Below are positions 56,190 through 64,000 of a DNA stretch of 64,000 nucleotides, piece by piece. Source of the DNA: Deltaproteobacteria bacterium (GTDB lineage Bacteria; Myxococcota; Myxococcia; Myxococcales; 40CM-4-68-19). Position numbers and translations under genes: made by a program. The first letter of the stretch is position 1. Every line of letters starts with the position of its first letter. Where the stretch lies: positions 1 to 64,000 of the forward strand of contig VBKL01000053.1 of NCBI GenBank assembly GCA_005879805.1, given 5' to 3'. Under the pieces are notes generated by a model. It was not told where the DNA came from. It did no database searches and was given only the letters and a program-made list of their open reading frames with translations.

Positions 56190-57110
56190 TTACGCGATCG
56201 ACGCGTGCAGGTTCTCGAACTCCGTGAGCTCGCGGAAGCGCTGGTAGCGCGCCCGCACTTCGGCGAGCGTCAGGTCGCGCAACCGATCGAGCGAGAACGC
56301 TTCCACGGTGAACGAGGCGATGGTGCAGCCCATCACGACCGCCTGACGGAGATCCCGCAGGTCATCTTTGCCCAGACGATCGAGGAGCCCGAGAAAGCCG
56401 CCCGCGAAGGTGTCGCCCGCCCCGGTCGGATCGGCCACGGCGGCGAGGGGAAAGGCGGGCGCGTAGAACGCTTCCTTTCCGGAGATGAGGAACGCGCCGT
56501 ACTCGCCGCGCTTGATGCAGACCGCCCGCGGCCCCATCTGCTCGATGGCGGCGGCCGCCTTGACGATGTTGGCCTCGCCGGCAAGCTGCCGCGCCTCGGC
56601 GTCGTTGACGAGGAGGACGTCGATGCGGGGGAGCAGCCGCAAGAGCGCGTCGCGCTTCCCTTCGATCCAGAAGTTCATCGTATCGGCGCAGACGAGCTTG
56701 GGCCGCTGCACCTGGTCGAGGACCCGCATCTGCAGCACGGGATCGATGTTGCCGAGGAAGACGCGGTCCGCCTTCTGCGCCCGCTCGTCGAGCTTGGGCT
56801 CGAAATCGGCGAAGACGTTGAGCTGGGTGTCGAGGGTCTGAGCGGTGTTGAGATCGAATCCGTAGCGCCCCTTCCACCGGAAGGTCTTGCCCCGCACCCG
56901 CTCGAGCCCCTCCAGCGAGACCCCGCGGGCACGCAGGAATTCGAGCTGCGCGAGAGGGAAGTCCTCACCGACGACTCCCACTACCGAAACGGGCGTGAGG
57001 AGGCTCGCCGCCGCGGAGAAATACGTGGCGCTCCCTCCCAGGACCTCTTCGCGCGCGCCGAAGGGGGTCTCCACCGAATCGAGCGCGACGCTTCCGACGA
57101 CGAGCAGCAC
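56190..57110 (-). CDS. PfkB-family carbohydrate/nucleoside kinase
   Basis: The protein is 306 residues from GTG 57108-57110. N-terminal LVVGSVALDSVETPFG and GGSATYFSAAAS; C-terminal signature DPTGAGDTFAGGFLG with the catalytic Asp. Ribokinase fold, phosphorylating a sugar or nucleoside. Substrate not predictable. The hairpin leader repeat (copy 3) lies 14 bp upstream of the start, inside the end of rlmN. Confidence 0.92.
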   Translation of the reverse strand: MLLVVGSVALDSVETPFGAREEVLGGSATYFSAAASLLTPVSVVGVVGEDFPLAQLEFLRARGVSLEGLERVRGKTFRWKGRYGFDLNTAQTLDTQLNVFADFEPKLDERAQKADRVFLGNIDPVLQMRVLDQVQRPKLVCADTMNFWIEGKRDALLRLLPRIDVLLVNDAEARQLAGEANIVKAAAAIEQMGPRAVCIKRGEYGAFLISGKEAFYAPAFPLAAVADPTGAGDTFAGGFLGLLDRLGKDDLRDLRQAVVMGCTIASFTVEAFSLDRLRDLTLAEVRARYQRFRELTEFENLHASIA

Positions 57111-58307
57111 TCAGCGACTCCTTCCGTATGCTCCGCCCTGCGGGCTCCGCGCGTCCCGGGCAAAGCCGGCTCCTCCGGGTTCCTGCCCCTGGATGGCGAG
57201 CTGGCCGCACGCGGCCGAGATGTCGCGCCCCCGGTTCTTGCGGACCATCGCCGCGAGCCCATGCTTCTCGAGGATGCCGCGGAACGCCTGCACGCGCTCC
57301 GTTCCCGGGTCGCCGAACCCGAGGCCCGGATTCTCGTTGTAGGGGATCAGGTTGACCTTGGCGGGAATGCCCTGCAGCAGCGCGGCAAGACGGTGCGCGT
57401 CGCCGTCGGTGTCGTTCACGTCCCGCAGCATCACGTATTCGAAGGTGATCCGGCGGCCGTACTTCATGGGGAAGGTCCTGCAGGCGTCGAGCAGCGCCGC
57501 GATGTTCCACTTGCGGTCGACGGGCATCAACTTCGCGCGATCCTCGTCGGTCGTGGCGTTGAGCGAGACGGCGAGCTTCACCTGGGTCTCCTCGCCGAGA
57601 CGCTGGATGTTGGGGACCAGCCCGCTGGTGGAAACCGTGACGTGCCGGTGGCTGAAGTTCGCGCCCTGGTCATCGAGGAGAAGCTCGAGGGAGCGCTTCA
57701 CGTTCTCGTAGTTGTGGAGGGGCTCTCCCATTCCCATGTAGACGAGGTTCGTGAGCGGCCGCTGCGGGTCCATGGTGGCGTCGCCGAGCGCGCGCAGGTC
57801 GGCGTTGACGCGATAGACCTGATCGGCGATTTCACCCGGAGTGAGATCGCGCTTCAGGCCCATGGTCGCGGTGAGGCAGAACCCGCATCCCATCGCGCAG
57901 CCGACCTGGGTGGAAACGCACAGCGTGCGGCGAACGCGGCGCGACGGGATCGTGTCTGCCTCAGCCGGATCCTCGGGATCGAAGCTGTCGGGACCCGTCT
58001 CGTCCGGCATGTAGACGGATTCGATGAGCATCCCGTCGGCGGTGCGCAGGCGATATTTGCGCGTGCCATCGCGGGAAACCTGCACGCCGTCGATCTCCAG
58101 CGTCGTGAGCCGCGCCTCCTCGGCCAGCCGCTCGCGGAAGGCGCCCGGGAGATCGGTCATATCGTCGAGGGAGGCGGCGCCCTTGTGGTGGAGCCAGCGG
58201 AAGAGCTGCCGGGCGCGGAAAGGACGCTCTCCGAGACGCTCGACGAGGGCGGAAAGCTCGGCGGGCGTCATCGAGCGGAGATCGGGCTTTTCGGCGATGG
58301 GAAGCAC
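57111..58307 (-). CDS. rlmN: 23S rRNA (adenine-2503-C2)-methyltransferase
   Basis: The protein is 398 residues. Radical-SAM motif CAMGCGFC; the RlmN/Cfr helper motifs STQVGCAMGCGFCLTATMG, YMGMGEPLHNYENV, VSLNATTDEDRAKLMP and the second catalytic Cys in AACGQLA. Methylates A2503 of 23S rRNA and some tRNAs. Its natural end (QLAIQ) is followed by about 20 residues encoded by the inserted repeat, so the C-terminus is extended compared with the family. Confidence 0.95.
   Translation of the reverse strand: MLPIAEKPDLRSMTPAELSALVERLGERPFRARQLFRWLHHKGAASLDDMTDLPGAFRERLAEEARLTTLEIDGVQVSRDGTRKYRLRTADGMLIESVYMPDETGPDSFDPEDPAEADTIPSRRVRRTLCVSTQVGCAMGCGFCLTATMGLKRDLTPGEIADQVYRVNADLRALGDATMDPQRPLTNLVYMGMGEPLHNYENVKRSLELLLDDQGANFSHRHVTVSTSGLVPNIQRLGEETQVKLAVSLNATTDEDRAKLMPVDRKWNIAALLDACRTFPMKYGRRITFEYVMLRDVNDTDGDAHRLAALLQGIPAKVNLIPYNENPGLGFGDPGTERVQAFRGILEKHGLAAMVRKNRGRDISAACGQLAIQGQEPGGAGFARDARSPQGGAYGRSR
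57125..57176 (-). repeat. Dispersed hairpin leader repeat, copy 3
   Basis: 52 bp similar to 39470-39521 with several substitutions that break two hairpin pairs. It lies in the 3' end of rlmN, coding its last residues (GGAGFARDARSPQGGAYG), and just upstream of the kinase start, in the same orientation as the other copies. Confidence 0.75.
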
Positions 58308-58308
58308 C

Positions 58309-59652
58309 TCAGTGGACCTTGGGAGCCGGCGGAGTGGAGACGAGCACTGTGGGCTTCTCGGCGGGCTTGCGCGCTACTTCCACCTTCAGGACGCGGCGCT
58401 CGTCGGCCGCTTTGACGGTGAAGGTGAGGCCGCCCCAGACCACGAGCGATCCGCTCGGCGGCACCCGGCCGGCGGTGGCGGTGAGAAATCCGCCCAGCGT
58501 CTCGTAGTCACCCTCTTCCGGAAAATCGACGCCGAGGTGTTCCTCGACCTCGCGCAGCGAGACCGCGCCATCGGCGAGGATCACGCCGTCGCTCTGCACG
58601 CGAAGCTTCTTCTCCTCGACGTCGCTCTCGTCGTGGATCTCGCCGACGATCTCCTCCACCACGTCCTCGAGGGTGACGATGCCGCTCGTGCCGCCGAACT
58701 CGTCCACCACGATGGCGATGTGGGTCTTGCGCCGCTGCATCTCGGCGAGGAGCCGCGAGACCTTCATCACCTCCGGGACGAAGAACGGCCGCTTCACGTA
58801 CTTGGCGAGCTGGAAGTGGTCAGGGTCGAGCCCTTTGCGCAGGTCGGCCAGCATGAGCTTCACGTAGAGGATGCCGACCACCTCGTCCATCGTCCCGCGG
58901 TAGACGGGGATGCGGGAGAGCTCGCTCTCGGTCGCGAGCTTCATCACGTCTTCGTAGCTCGCTGCCTCCTCCAGCGCGACCACCTGCGTGCGCGGGAGCA
59001 TGATTTCCTTCACCAGCACCTCGGTGAAGGCGAGCACCGAGCTGAGGAGCCGCTCCTTCACCTTGTCGAGCGACCCTTGCCGGGCGCCGAGCTCGATGAG
59101 GTATTCCAGCTCTTGCGAGGTCACCGATTCACCGCCCGTCTCCACCTTGATTGCGCGGGAAAGCCCGCGCGGGATCTGCACGAAGAGCCAGGCGAGGGGC
59201 CAGAGCAGGAAATAGACGATCGCGACCAGCGGCATGAGCGCCAGGGCGAACCCCGTCGCGTGGCGCTTGGCGAAGGTCTTGGGCGTGATCTCCCCGAAGA
59301 TGAGGAGCACGAGCGTGGTCAGGCCCGTGAAGAGCACCAGGCCGTTGGAGAAGCCCATCTGGTCGGCGACGAGCGCGGTGATGGAGCCCATTCCCACGTT
59401 CACCAGCGTCGCGCCGAGGAGGAGCGCGGAGAGGATGCGTTCCGGGTGCCGCTGCCAGAGCTTGAGGAGCGCGCCGCGCCAGCCCCGGGTCTCGGTCAGG
59501 TGCTGGACGCGCGCCTCTCCGAGCGCGGTGAGCGCCGTCTCGGCCGACGAGAAGAAGCCGGCGAGAAAGAGTCCCGCGACGAGCAGGATCCATTGCCAGT
59601 CGTGTACCACCGGTCGGTTATAGGACGTCGGGCGCGGAGCCGCCTCTTCCAC
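58309..59652 (-). CDS. CNNM/CorC-type protein (DUF21, CBS pair, transporter-associated domain)
   Basis: The protein is 447 residues. N-terminal DUF21 with four TM helices (LFLAGFFSSAETALTAL is the pore motif region), then two CBS domains (MLPRTQVVALEE..., FVPEVMKVSRLLAEMQ...) and a CorC/HlyC domain (VEEHLGVDFPEEGDYETLGGFL). Linked to Mg/Co homeostasis as exporters or regulators. Start GTG 59652; a later GTG (about 59604) is also plausible. Confidence 0.9.
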   Translation of the reverse strand: MEEAAPRPTSYNRPVVHDWQWILLVAGLFLAGFFSSAETALTALGEARVQHLTETRGWRGALLKLWQRHPERILSALLLGATLVNVGMGSITALVADQMGFSNGLVLFTGLTTLVLLIFGEITPKTFAKRHATGFALALMPLVAIVYFLLWPLAWLFVQIPRGLSRAIKVETGGESVTSQELEYLIELGARQGSLDKVKERLLSSVLAFTEVLVKEIMLPRTQVVALEEAASYEDVMKLATESELSRIPVYRGTMDEVVGILYVKLMLADLRKGLDPDHFQLAKYVKRPFFVPEVMKVSRLLAEMQRRKTHIAIVVDEFGGTSGIVTLEDVVEEIVGEIHDESDVEEKKLRVQSDGVILADGAVSLREVEEHLGVDFPEEGDYETLGGFLTATAGRVPPSGSLVVWGGLTFTVKAADERRVLKVEVARKPAEKPTVLVSTPPAPKVH

Positions 59653-59697
59653 GCCCGGAAGTCCCCTCCACGGGGGGCCGGGCGGGGGGCTGGAAGG

Positions 59698-60138
59698 CTA
59701 GCGCTTCTTCCAGTCGTATCGGACGAGGTCGGTCTGGGCGAAGAACCAGGCGATCTCGTTGCGGGCGTTTTCCGCCGAATCGGAGCCGTGCGCGCTGTTC
59801 GCCTCGATGCTCTTGGCGAAGAGCTTGCGGATGGTGCCCTCGGCCGCCTTGGCGGGGTCCGTTGCGCCCATCACCTCCCGGTTCTTGGCCACCGCGTTCT
59901 CGCCCTCCAGGACCTGGACGATGACCGGCCCGCTCGTCATGTACTCGACGAGCGACTTGAAGAAGGGGCGTTCCTTGTGGACGGCGTAGAAGCCTTCCGC
60001 CTCGGGGCGCGTGAGGTGCATCATCTTCATCGCCACCGGCTTGAGCCCGGCTTCCTCGAGCTTCGTCAGGATCTTGCCGATGACCCCTTGCTGGAGGGCG
60101 TCTGGCTTGAGAATGCTCAGCGTCCGTTCGACCGCCAT
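59698..60138 (-). CDS. ndk: Nucleoside diphosphate kinase
   Basis: The protein is 146 residues. [39 protein letters not shown] and the active-site His in [12 protein letters not shown]. Transfers phosphate to NDPs. GGAG precedes the ATG. Downstream a C4/G4 hairpin (59663-59677) without a T-run could be a weak terminator. Confidence 0.96.
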   Translation of the reverse strand: MAVERTLSILKPDALQQGVIGKILTKLEEAGLKPVAMKMMHLTRPEAEGFYAVHKERPFFKSLVEYMTSGPVIVQVLEGENAVAKNREVMGATDPAKAAEGTIRKLFAKSIEANSAHGSDSAENARNEIAWFFAQTDLVRYDWKKR

Positions 60139-60200
60139 GGCCTCGCTCCTTATTGCAAGGGTCGCGCTGCTACCACGGCCGATGGGCCGCGGGCAACCCC

Positions 60201-60563
60201 TTAGCGGGCGCCGGTCCAGAGCAGGACCAGGGCCACGAGAGCGGGCAACGCCTGCACGTAGAAGATGCGCCGGGTGACAGTCACCGCGCCGAAGATTCCG
60301 GCAAGAGCGACGCAAGCGAGGAAGAAGGTTGCCCGTGGCGCGAAGTCGGTGCGCGAGAAGACCGCCCAGAGGAGCCCCGCGGCGAGGAAGCCGTTGTAGA
60401 GACCCTGGTTCTGCGCGAGCTGCGCTGTGGCCTCGGCTTTCTCTGTGGTCATTCCGAACAGCTTCCTCGCCCGCGTGCGCCAGAGGAACATCTCGAGGAC
60501 GAGGAAGTAGAAATGAAGCAGGGCGATCAACAACTTGAGGATCTGAGCGAGGGAGTTCGCCAT
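60201..60563 (-). CDS. DUF1304 family membrane protein
   Basis: The protein is 120 residues with four TM helices. [17 protein letters not shown] and [17 protein letters not shown] are DUF1304 signatures; HFYFLVLEM is in TM1. Inner-membrane protein of unknown function. Confidence 0.88.
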   Translation of the reverse strand: MANSLAQILKLLIALLHFYFLVLEMFLWRTRARKLFGMTTEKAEATAQLAQNQGLYNGFLAAGLLWAVFSRTDFAPRATFFLACVALAGIFGAVTVTRRIFYVQALPALVALVLLWTGAR

Positions 60564-60589
60564 TGCGAGCGGCGAGCCGACTGCGCCAT

Positions 60590-60922
60590 CTACTCGCACA
60601 GCACCACTCGCTTTCGGTCGCTGTGGTACGCGTACGTCTTCCCCGAAGCCTGCAACTCGATGAGGTACCCCGGCGTCTCCACCTGCGCGTACATCGTGTC
60701 GGGCTTCGGGCAGCCCAGGCTTGCGTCCGGCCAGGTTCGCGGCTGGACCGAGACCTTCTTCACCGCGCGCTCCTCGATCCCGAGGCGCTTCGCCAGATCC
60801 GTTCGCGCCAGTCCGTAGAGACGATCGGAATCGCTCGACGCCCCGCCGTCGGACGATCGCTGCGTCTTCGGCACCGCCGTGTGGCCGGAGGCGAAGAGGA
60901 GAACCGCGAGCAGCATCGACAT
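60590..60922 (-). CDS. Small exported hypothetical protein
   Basis: The protein is 110 residues from ATG 60920-60922. The signal peptide is [16 protein letters not shown]. The C-terminus [27 protein letters not shown] and [14 protein letters not shown] resembles a small exported family with two Cys that likely form a disulfide. Function unknown. Confidence 0.7.
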   Translation of the reverse strand: MSMLLAVLLFASGHTAVPKTQRSSDGGASSDSDRLYGLARTDLAKRLGIEERAVKKVSVQPRTWPDASLGCPKPDTMYAQVETPGYLIELQASGKTYAYHSDRKRVVLCE

Positions 60923-60962
60923 GCCGCCGACCGTACCTCTTTTGGGATCGATCGGGGACCCG

Positions 60963-61472
60963 CTATCGCCGCGAGACTGGCTTCCGCGATCCCGAAGGAC
61001 CCTTCGCCCTCGCCCGGCAAGCCGGACAGATGCCTTCGACCTGCACGCGCACGGCGCGCACCTCGAAACCCTGCGTTTCCTGCGGAGACACGCGGAGCGC
61101 GTCGAGGCGCGCGTCATGGAGGTCGATGACCTTCTTGCACGACACGCAGACGAGATGATGATGCGGGCGGCCCGCCCCCGTCCCCGGCAAGGCCGCCTCG
61201 TAGCGCCCCTGCTCGTGGAGCGTGTTCACGTCGCTGACCGCTCCGGCGGCGCGGAGCGCTTCCAGGTTCTTGTAGACGGTGGCGAGGGAAAGATTCGGCA
61301 GTTTCTCCCGCACCGCGAGGAAAAGCTGCTCCGCGGTCGGGTGATCGCGCGAGGCGGCGAGCGCGGCGAAGATGGCAAGGCGCTGCTCGGTCACGGCGAG
61401 CCCACGCGCGCGGAGGAGGGCCATGAACGTCGCCTCATCCATTCTCGGCGGGTTTTCTTTCCGGCGGGCCAC
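60963..61472 (-). CDS. Fur-family repressor (PerR-like)
   Basis: The protein is 169 residues. Winged helix VTEQRLAIFAALAASRDHPTAEQLF and NLSLATVYKNLEALRAAGAV. Dimer domain with HHHLVCVSCKKVIDLH (His cluster and Cys-x2-Cys) and a second ICPACRARA pair: the structural zinc site of PerR/Fur. Last gene of the rubrerythrin-FeS-DUF3501 operon, so it probably senses peroxide and represses the operon at the palindrome at 63755. Confidence 0.9.
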   Translation of the reverse strand: MARRKENPPRMDEATFMALLRARGLAVTEQRLAIFAALAASRDHPTAEQLFLAVREKLPNLSLATVYKNLEALRAAGAVSDVNTLHEQGRYEAALPGTGAGRPHHHLVCVSCKKVIDLHDARLDALRVSPQETQGFEVRAVRVQVEGICPACRARAKGPSGSRKPVSRR

Positions 61473-61475
61473 GGT

Positions 61476-62042
61476 TCACCCCCCGAGGTCGATGGCGAGC
61501 GACTTCTTCGCCGCAGCGCCCAGCTCCGCGCGGTGCGAGTACGCAGGGTGATCGATGACGACAGCCAGCGGCCGCGCCGGATCGATGCGGCCGCCGACGG
61601 GAAAGCGCACGTACTGCACCGCCGACACGCGGCGTCCATCGTCGCGGCCCGGGTCGAAGTTTCCCCGCACGCGCCTGCCCTCCACCTCGACAAAGACGTG
61701 GTTGGCGAGGCCCGACAGCCGCGCAAGCTGCTCCTTCACCTCGGAGTCGCTTCCGGTGAGCTCGATGAGGAGCGTAGCCGAGAGCTCTCCGGGCCCGGGA
61801 AGCATGCCGTTGAAGCCCTCCAACTCCTCCTCGATCGCTTCGGGCGAGTCGATCCGCTCCACCCGCAGGACCTCCTGGACCTGGAACTTCACGGTCAGCC
61901 GGTTCTCGAACACGAAGGTCATGAACGGACCGACCGCCACGCGCCGATCCTGCTTGGCGGCGATGACGGCCTTGCGGAACTCGTCGCGCACGCCGTCGTA
62001 GTGCTTGAGCGGCCAGAGGTCTTTTCTCGTCAGCGGCTGCAT
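61476..62042 (-). CDS. DUF3501 family protein
   Basis: The protein is 188 residues. MQPLTRKDLWPLKHYDGVRDEFRK and FVFENRLTVKFQVQEVLRVERI are DUF3501 signatures. ATG overlaps the stop of the FeS gene and ends 3 bp before the repressor gene, so it is a core member of this operon. Family function unknown; co-occurrence points to oxidative-stress or iron-sulfur electron transfer. Confidence 0.88.
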   Translation of the reverse strand: MQPLTRKDLWPLKHYDGVRDEFRKAVIAAKQDRRVAVGPFMTFVFENRLTVKFQVQEVLRVERIDSPEAIEEELEGFNGMLPGPGELSATLLIELTGSDSEVKEQLARLSGLANHVFVEVEGRRVRGNFDPGRDDGRRVSAVQYVRFPVGGRIDPARPLAVVIDHPAYSHRAELGAAAKKSLAIDLGG

Positions 62043-63718
62043 CACGATGTCTCTCCCTCGTCCCTGCGCGGCGAGCGCAAGCTGTCTCCCTGGAGCGCGC
62101 GGTGCAGCACGCGCACGGGATGGAACGAACGCCGGCCGGTCTTCTGCGTGAGCTGCAGGCCCGCGAGAGGGCAATCGCTGCAGACGACATCGGGCTCGGC
62201 GCCTTCCACGGCCCGCGCAGCCTTCTCGGCCACCTTGAGCGACTCGGCGAAGAACTCCTTCTTCATTCCCCAGGTGCCGTCCATGCCGCAGCAGCGGTCG
62301 ACCATCTGCACGTCGGCGCCCGCCCACTTGAGGAGATCGCGGCCGCGATAGCCGATGTTCTGCACGCGGTTGTGACAGGGAACGTGCACCGCCACCTTGC
62401 CGATCTTCTGCGCCGGCCTGGATAGCTTCTTCCCTCGGGCGAGCTGGAGGACGAGGTCGCTCGCGTCCACCACCGCGTCGGCGAGCGCCTTGGAGTCCGG
62501 CCCTGGCAGAAGCTCCGGGTACTCGCTCTTGAGCATGAGGGTGCAGCTCGGACCCGGGCTGCAGATCTTCTTTCCCTCGCGGACCGCGGGCATGAGCAGC
62601 TCGAGATTCTTGCGCGCCAGATCGCGCGCTCCCTCGAGGTCGCCGCCGTCGAGCTTGGGCATCCCGCAGCAGACCTGCTCCGGGACGTCCACGCGGCAGC
62701 CGGCCATCTCCAGCACCTCGACGACCGCCTTGCCGATCTCCGGATCGTTGTAGTTGACGAAGCAGGTTCCGAAGATGGCCACGTCCGCGGACGCCTCCGC
62801 GGGCGGCGGAAGCGGCGCCCGCCGCGACCACCATTGCAAGAGGGTCTCGCTGGCGTACTCGGGCAAGATCCGGTCGCGGTGGATCCCGATCGTGCTTTCC
62901 ATCAACGCCCGGTTGAAACGGGAGTGCGCCGCAGCGTTGGCGATGGGCGCGATCTTCGTCATCGCCGTCCCCACCGCGTCGGTCGCGCCGAGGTCCCGCT
63001 CGCGCAGGGCGATTCCTTCCTCCTGCGCCTGGTTGATCTTCGCCCGCAGCATCAGCTTCGGGAAATCCACCGCGAACTCGTGCGGTGGAACGTACGGGCA
63101 TTTCGGATAGCAGAGCTTGCACTCGTAGCAGAGCTCGACGACCTTTCGATAATCGCCTTCCTGGAGCAGGCTGACCGGGTTCTCGGTCCGCACCTCCACC
63201 TTCTCGAGCAATTGCGCGGCCTCGTGCTCCTCGATCATCGCGCCGCCTTCCTCGAGGTGCTTCCCCGAGGCCTCGCCGGCGTGCGGATCGAGCTCGTCGA
63301 TCCGGTTGAGCATCACCGTGAAGGACGGGCAGAGCGAGTAGCAGAGGCGACAGCCGTTGCAGATCTCGAAGACCCGGTGCAACTCCTTGTCCAGGTTGGC
63401 CTTGTCGAAGAAGAGCGGCGAGCCGTAGTTCATCCCGTGGGCATCGGCGACTTCCTTCGCCTCCCGGGCCTCGCCCCCTTGCGGCGGGTGTTGCACGGCG
63501 CCGGTTGCCGGATCGCCGACCTGCTCGAGGAACTCGAGGTGCCCGTGGGCGTGGCCGGTCTCGCCTTCGGCGGTGTCGCGGAAGAGGCCCGCGATGTCGG
63601 GACGGCCTTCCACATCTGCCTGCTTGGCGAAGTACAGGTAGCGGCGGTTCGCCTGGCTCTCCCCGGCGAAAGCCGCTTTCAGGTTCTCGTGCGTCTTGCT
63701 CCCCTTCAGCTCCGGCAT
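62042..63718 (-). CDS. Half-rubrerythrin fused to a CCG-domain (heterodisulfide reductase/GlpC-like) iron-sulfur protein
   Basis: One 558-residue frame with AGGAGG upstream. Residues 1-73 are the first half of rubrerythrin (KAAFAGESQANRRY, Glu20; EGETGHAHGHLEFL, Glu53 and His56) and end at VGDPATG. The second ExxH helix pair of a rubrerythrin is missing. After about 20 residues two ferredoxin motifs follow: CNGCRLCYSLC (Cys120-130) and CYECKLCYPKC. Then two CCG-type cysteine-rich domains (FGTCFVNYNDPEIG...CCGMPKLDGG; HVPCHNRVQNIG...CCGMDGTWGM). Usually these are two adjacent genes. The fusion could be real or made by the same kind of lost block seen elsewhere; the frame is intact. Confidence 0.85.
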   Translation of the reverse strand: MPELKGSKTHENLKAAFAGESQANRRYLYFAKQADVEGRPDIAGLFRDTAEGETGHAHGHLEFLEQVGDPATGAVQHPPQGGEAREAKEVADAHGMNYGSPLFFDKANLDKELHRVFEICNGCRLCYSLCPSFTVMLNRIDELDPHAGEASGKHLEEGGAMIEEHEAAQLLEKVEVRTENPVSLLQEGDYRKVVELCYECKLCYPKCPYVPPHEFAVDFPKLMLRAKINQAQEEGIALRERDLGATDAVGTAMTKIAPIANAAAHSRFNRALMESTIGIHRDRILPEYASETLLQWWSRRAPLPPPAEASADVAIFGTCFVNYNDPEIGKAVVEVLEMAGCRVDVPEQVCCGMPKLDGGDLEGARDLARKNLELLMPAVREGKKICSPGPSCTLMLKSEYPELLPGPDSKALADAVVDASDLVLQLARGKKLSRPAQKIGKVAVHVPCHNRVQNIGYRGRDLLKWAGADVQMVDRCCGMDGTWGMKKEFFAESLKVAEKAARAVEGAEPDVVCSDCPLAGLQLTQKTGRRSFHPVRVLHRALQGDSLRSPRRDEGETS

Positions 63719-63754
63719 CGTTCCTCCTGGCAGGTCCAGCGGTCCGGCACGTTG

Positions 63755-63767
63755 GAGAATTATTCTC
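63755..63767. promoter_or_regulatory. Fur/PerR-type operator palindrome
   Basis: GAGAAT-T-ATTCTC is a perfect 6-1-6 palindrome with the same centre geometry as PerR/Fur 7-1-7 boxes, in an AT-rich patch between the rubrerythrin operon and a divergent MFS gene. The PerR-like repressor is encoded at the end of that operon. Confidence 0.65.
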
Positions 63768-63813
63768 GAAAATGGATTCGGTCAACCGAAATCTTTTCCG
63801 GTAGAGGAAGGGC

Positions 63814-64000
63814 TTGCGCGCGCTCTCGGGGAAGTCGGGGATGTGGGTAGCGGGGGCGGTGCTCGCCCTGGTCTTCGTCGGGAGCACGCTGCCGACTTCG
63901 CTCTACGACTTCTACCAGAGCGAGCTCCACTTCTCGGAGATCACCCTCACCCTCATCTACTCGGCGTACGTGGCAGGTACGCTCCTGACGTTGCTCTTCG
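63814..64000 (+). CDS. MFS transporter, N-terminal part (continues past window)
   Basis: TTG 63814 (AGAGGAAG just upstream) or ATG 63841 starts a frame reading GSTLPTSLYDFYQSEL and TLIYSAYVAGTLLTLLF, the first TM helices of a major-facilitator transporter. Divergent from the rubrerythrin operon, sharing the palindrome. Substrate unknown. Confidence 0.75.
   Translation, partial: MRALSGKSGMWVAGAVLALVFVGSTLPTSLYDFYQSELHFSEITLTLIYSAYVAGTLLTLLF

Noticed and set aside
59653-59697. C/G-rich hairpin after ndk as a rho-independent terminator
   Set aside because: Stem is plausible but there is no T-run on the ndk strand, so it is not listed as a feature.

Overview
The window is GC-rich, densely packed, ordinary bacterial chromosome. 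No phage, transposase, integrase, rRNA or CRISPR is visible. The gene content (type-II/IV-pilus-type GspE N-terminal module with Pro/Ala linker, duplicated orphan permease, many lipoproteins, TTG/GTG starts, 4-bp ATGA/GTGA overlaps) suits a myxobacterium-like (Myxococcota/former Deltaproteobacteria) genome. That placement is an inference, not a proof.

Layout. 1-5.3 kb (minus): a B12-dependent acyl-CoA mutase operon (small subunit, CoA ligase, G-protein chaperone, large subunit, hydratase/hydrolase) whose active-site residues mark it as a 2-hydroxyisobutyryl-CoA mutase, not methylmalonyl-CoA mutase. 5.4-9.3 kb: ADOP permease; FtrA-like regulator divergent from a rhodanese, with a shared operator. 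9.5-16.5 kb: an accessory, partly decayed stretch (broken secreted BNR-like protein, remnants of an EEP nuclease, an F420/NADP reductase and a PaaI thioesterase; intact AraC, SDR and NmrA genes) ending at tRNA-Val(GAC). 16.5-24.1 kb: pgsA-like, envelope proteins, recG-greA. 24.16-24.84 kb: a MerB-like (organomercurial lyase family) gene with an in-frame UGA at a conserved Cys position, followed by a hairpin with a GGUC loop at the spacing of a bacterial SECIS: a candidate selenoprotein. 24.9-32 kb: an arginine operon argC-argJB(fusion)-argR-argG-argH-argF, every junction overlapping by 4 bp, with an ARG-box-like palindrome before argC. 32-50 kb: transglutaminase, TlpA, histidine kinase, carB, DUF1415, cupin/2OG-oxygenase pair, APC permease, OmpA, ferredoxin, cardiolipin synthase, macrodomain/DUF99, NRDE protein. 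50-55.5 kb (minus): metallophosphatase, pyrB, pyrC, carA and two hypotheticals. CarAB carbamoyl phosphate would feed both ArgF and PyrB. 56-60.6 kb: PfkB kinase, rlmN, CNNM-type protein, ndk. 60.9-63.8 kb: a PerR/Fur-DUF3501-FeS-rubrerythrin operon under a Fur-family palindrome. The last 0.2 kb begins an MFS transporter.

Two cross-cutting features matter to any reader. (1) At least nine genes look as if an internal block of roughly 100-350 bp was removed, leaving correct N- and C-termini in different frames (near 9.96, 12.0, 14.65, 17.74, 40.69, 46.89, 49.84, 54.97 and 63.5 kb). This could be assembly loss or real decay, and several pseudogene calls depend on it. (2) A ~50-bp hairpin-forming repeat occurs three times, each time just upstream of a minus-strand start codon and carrying a GGAG that can serve as ribosome binding site.
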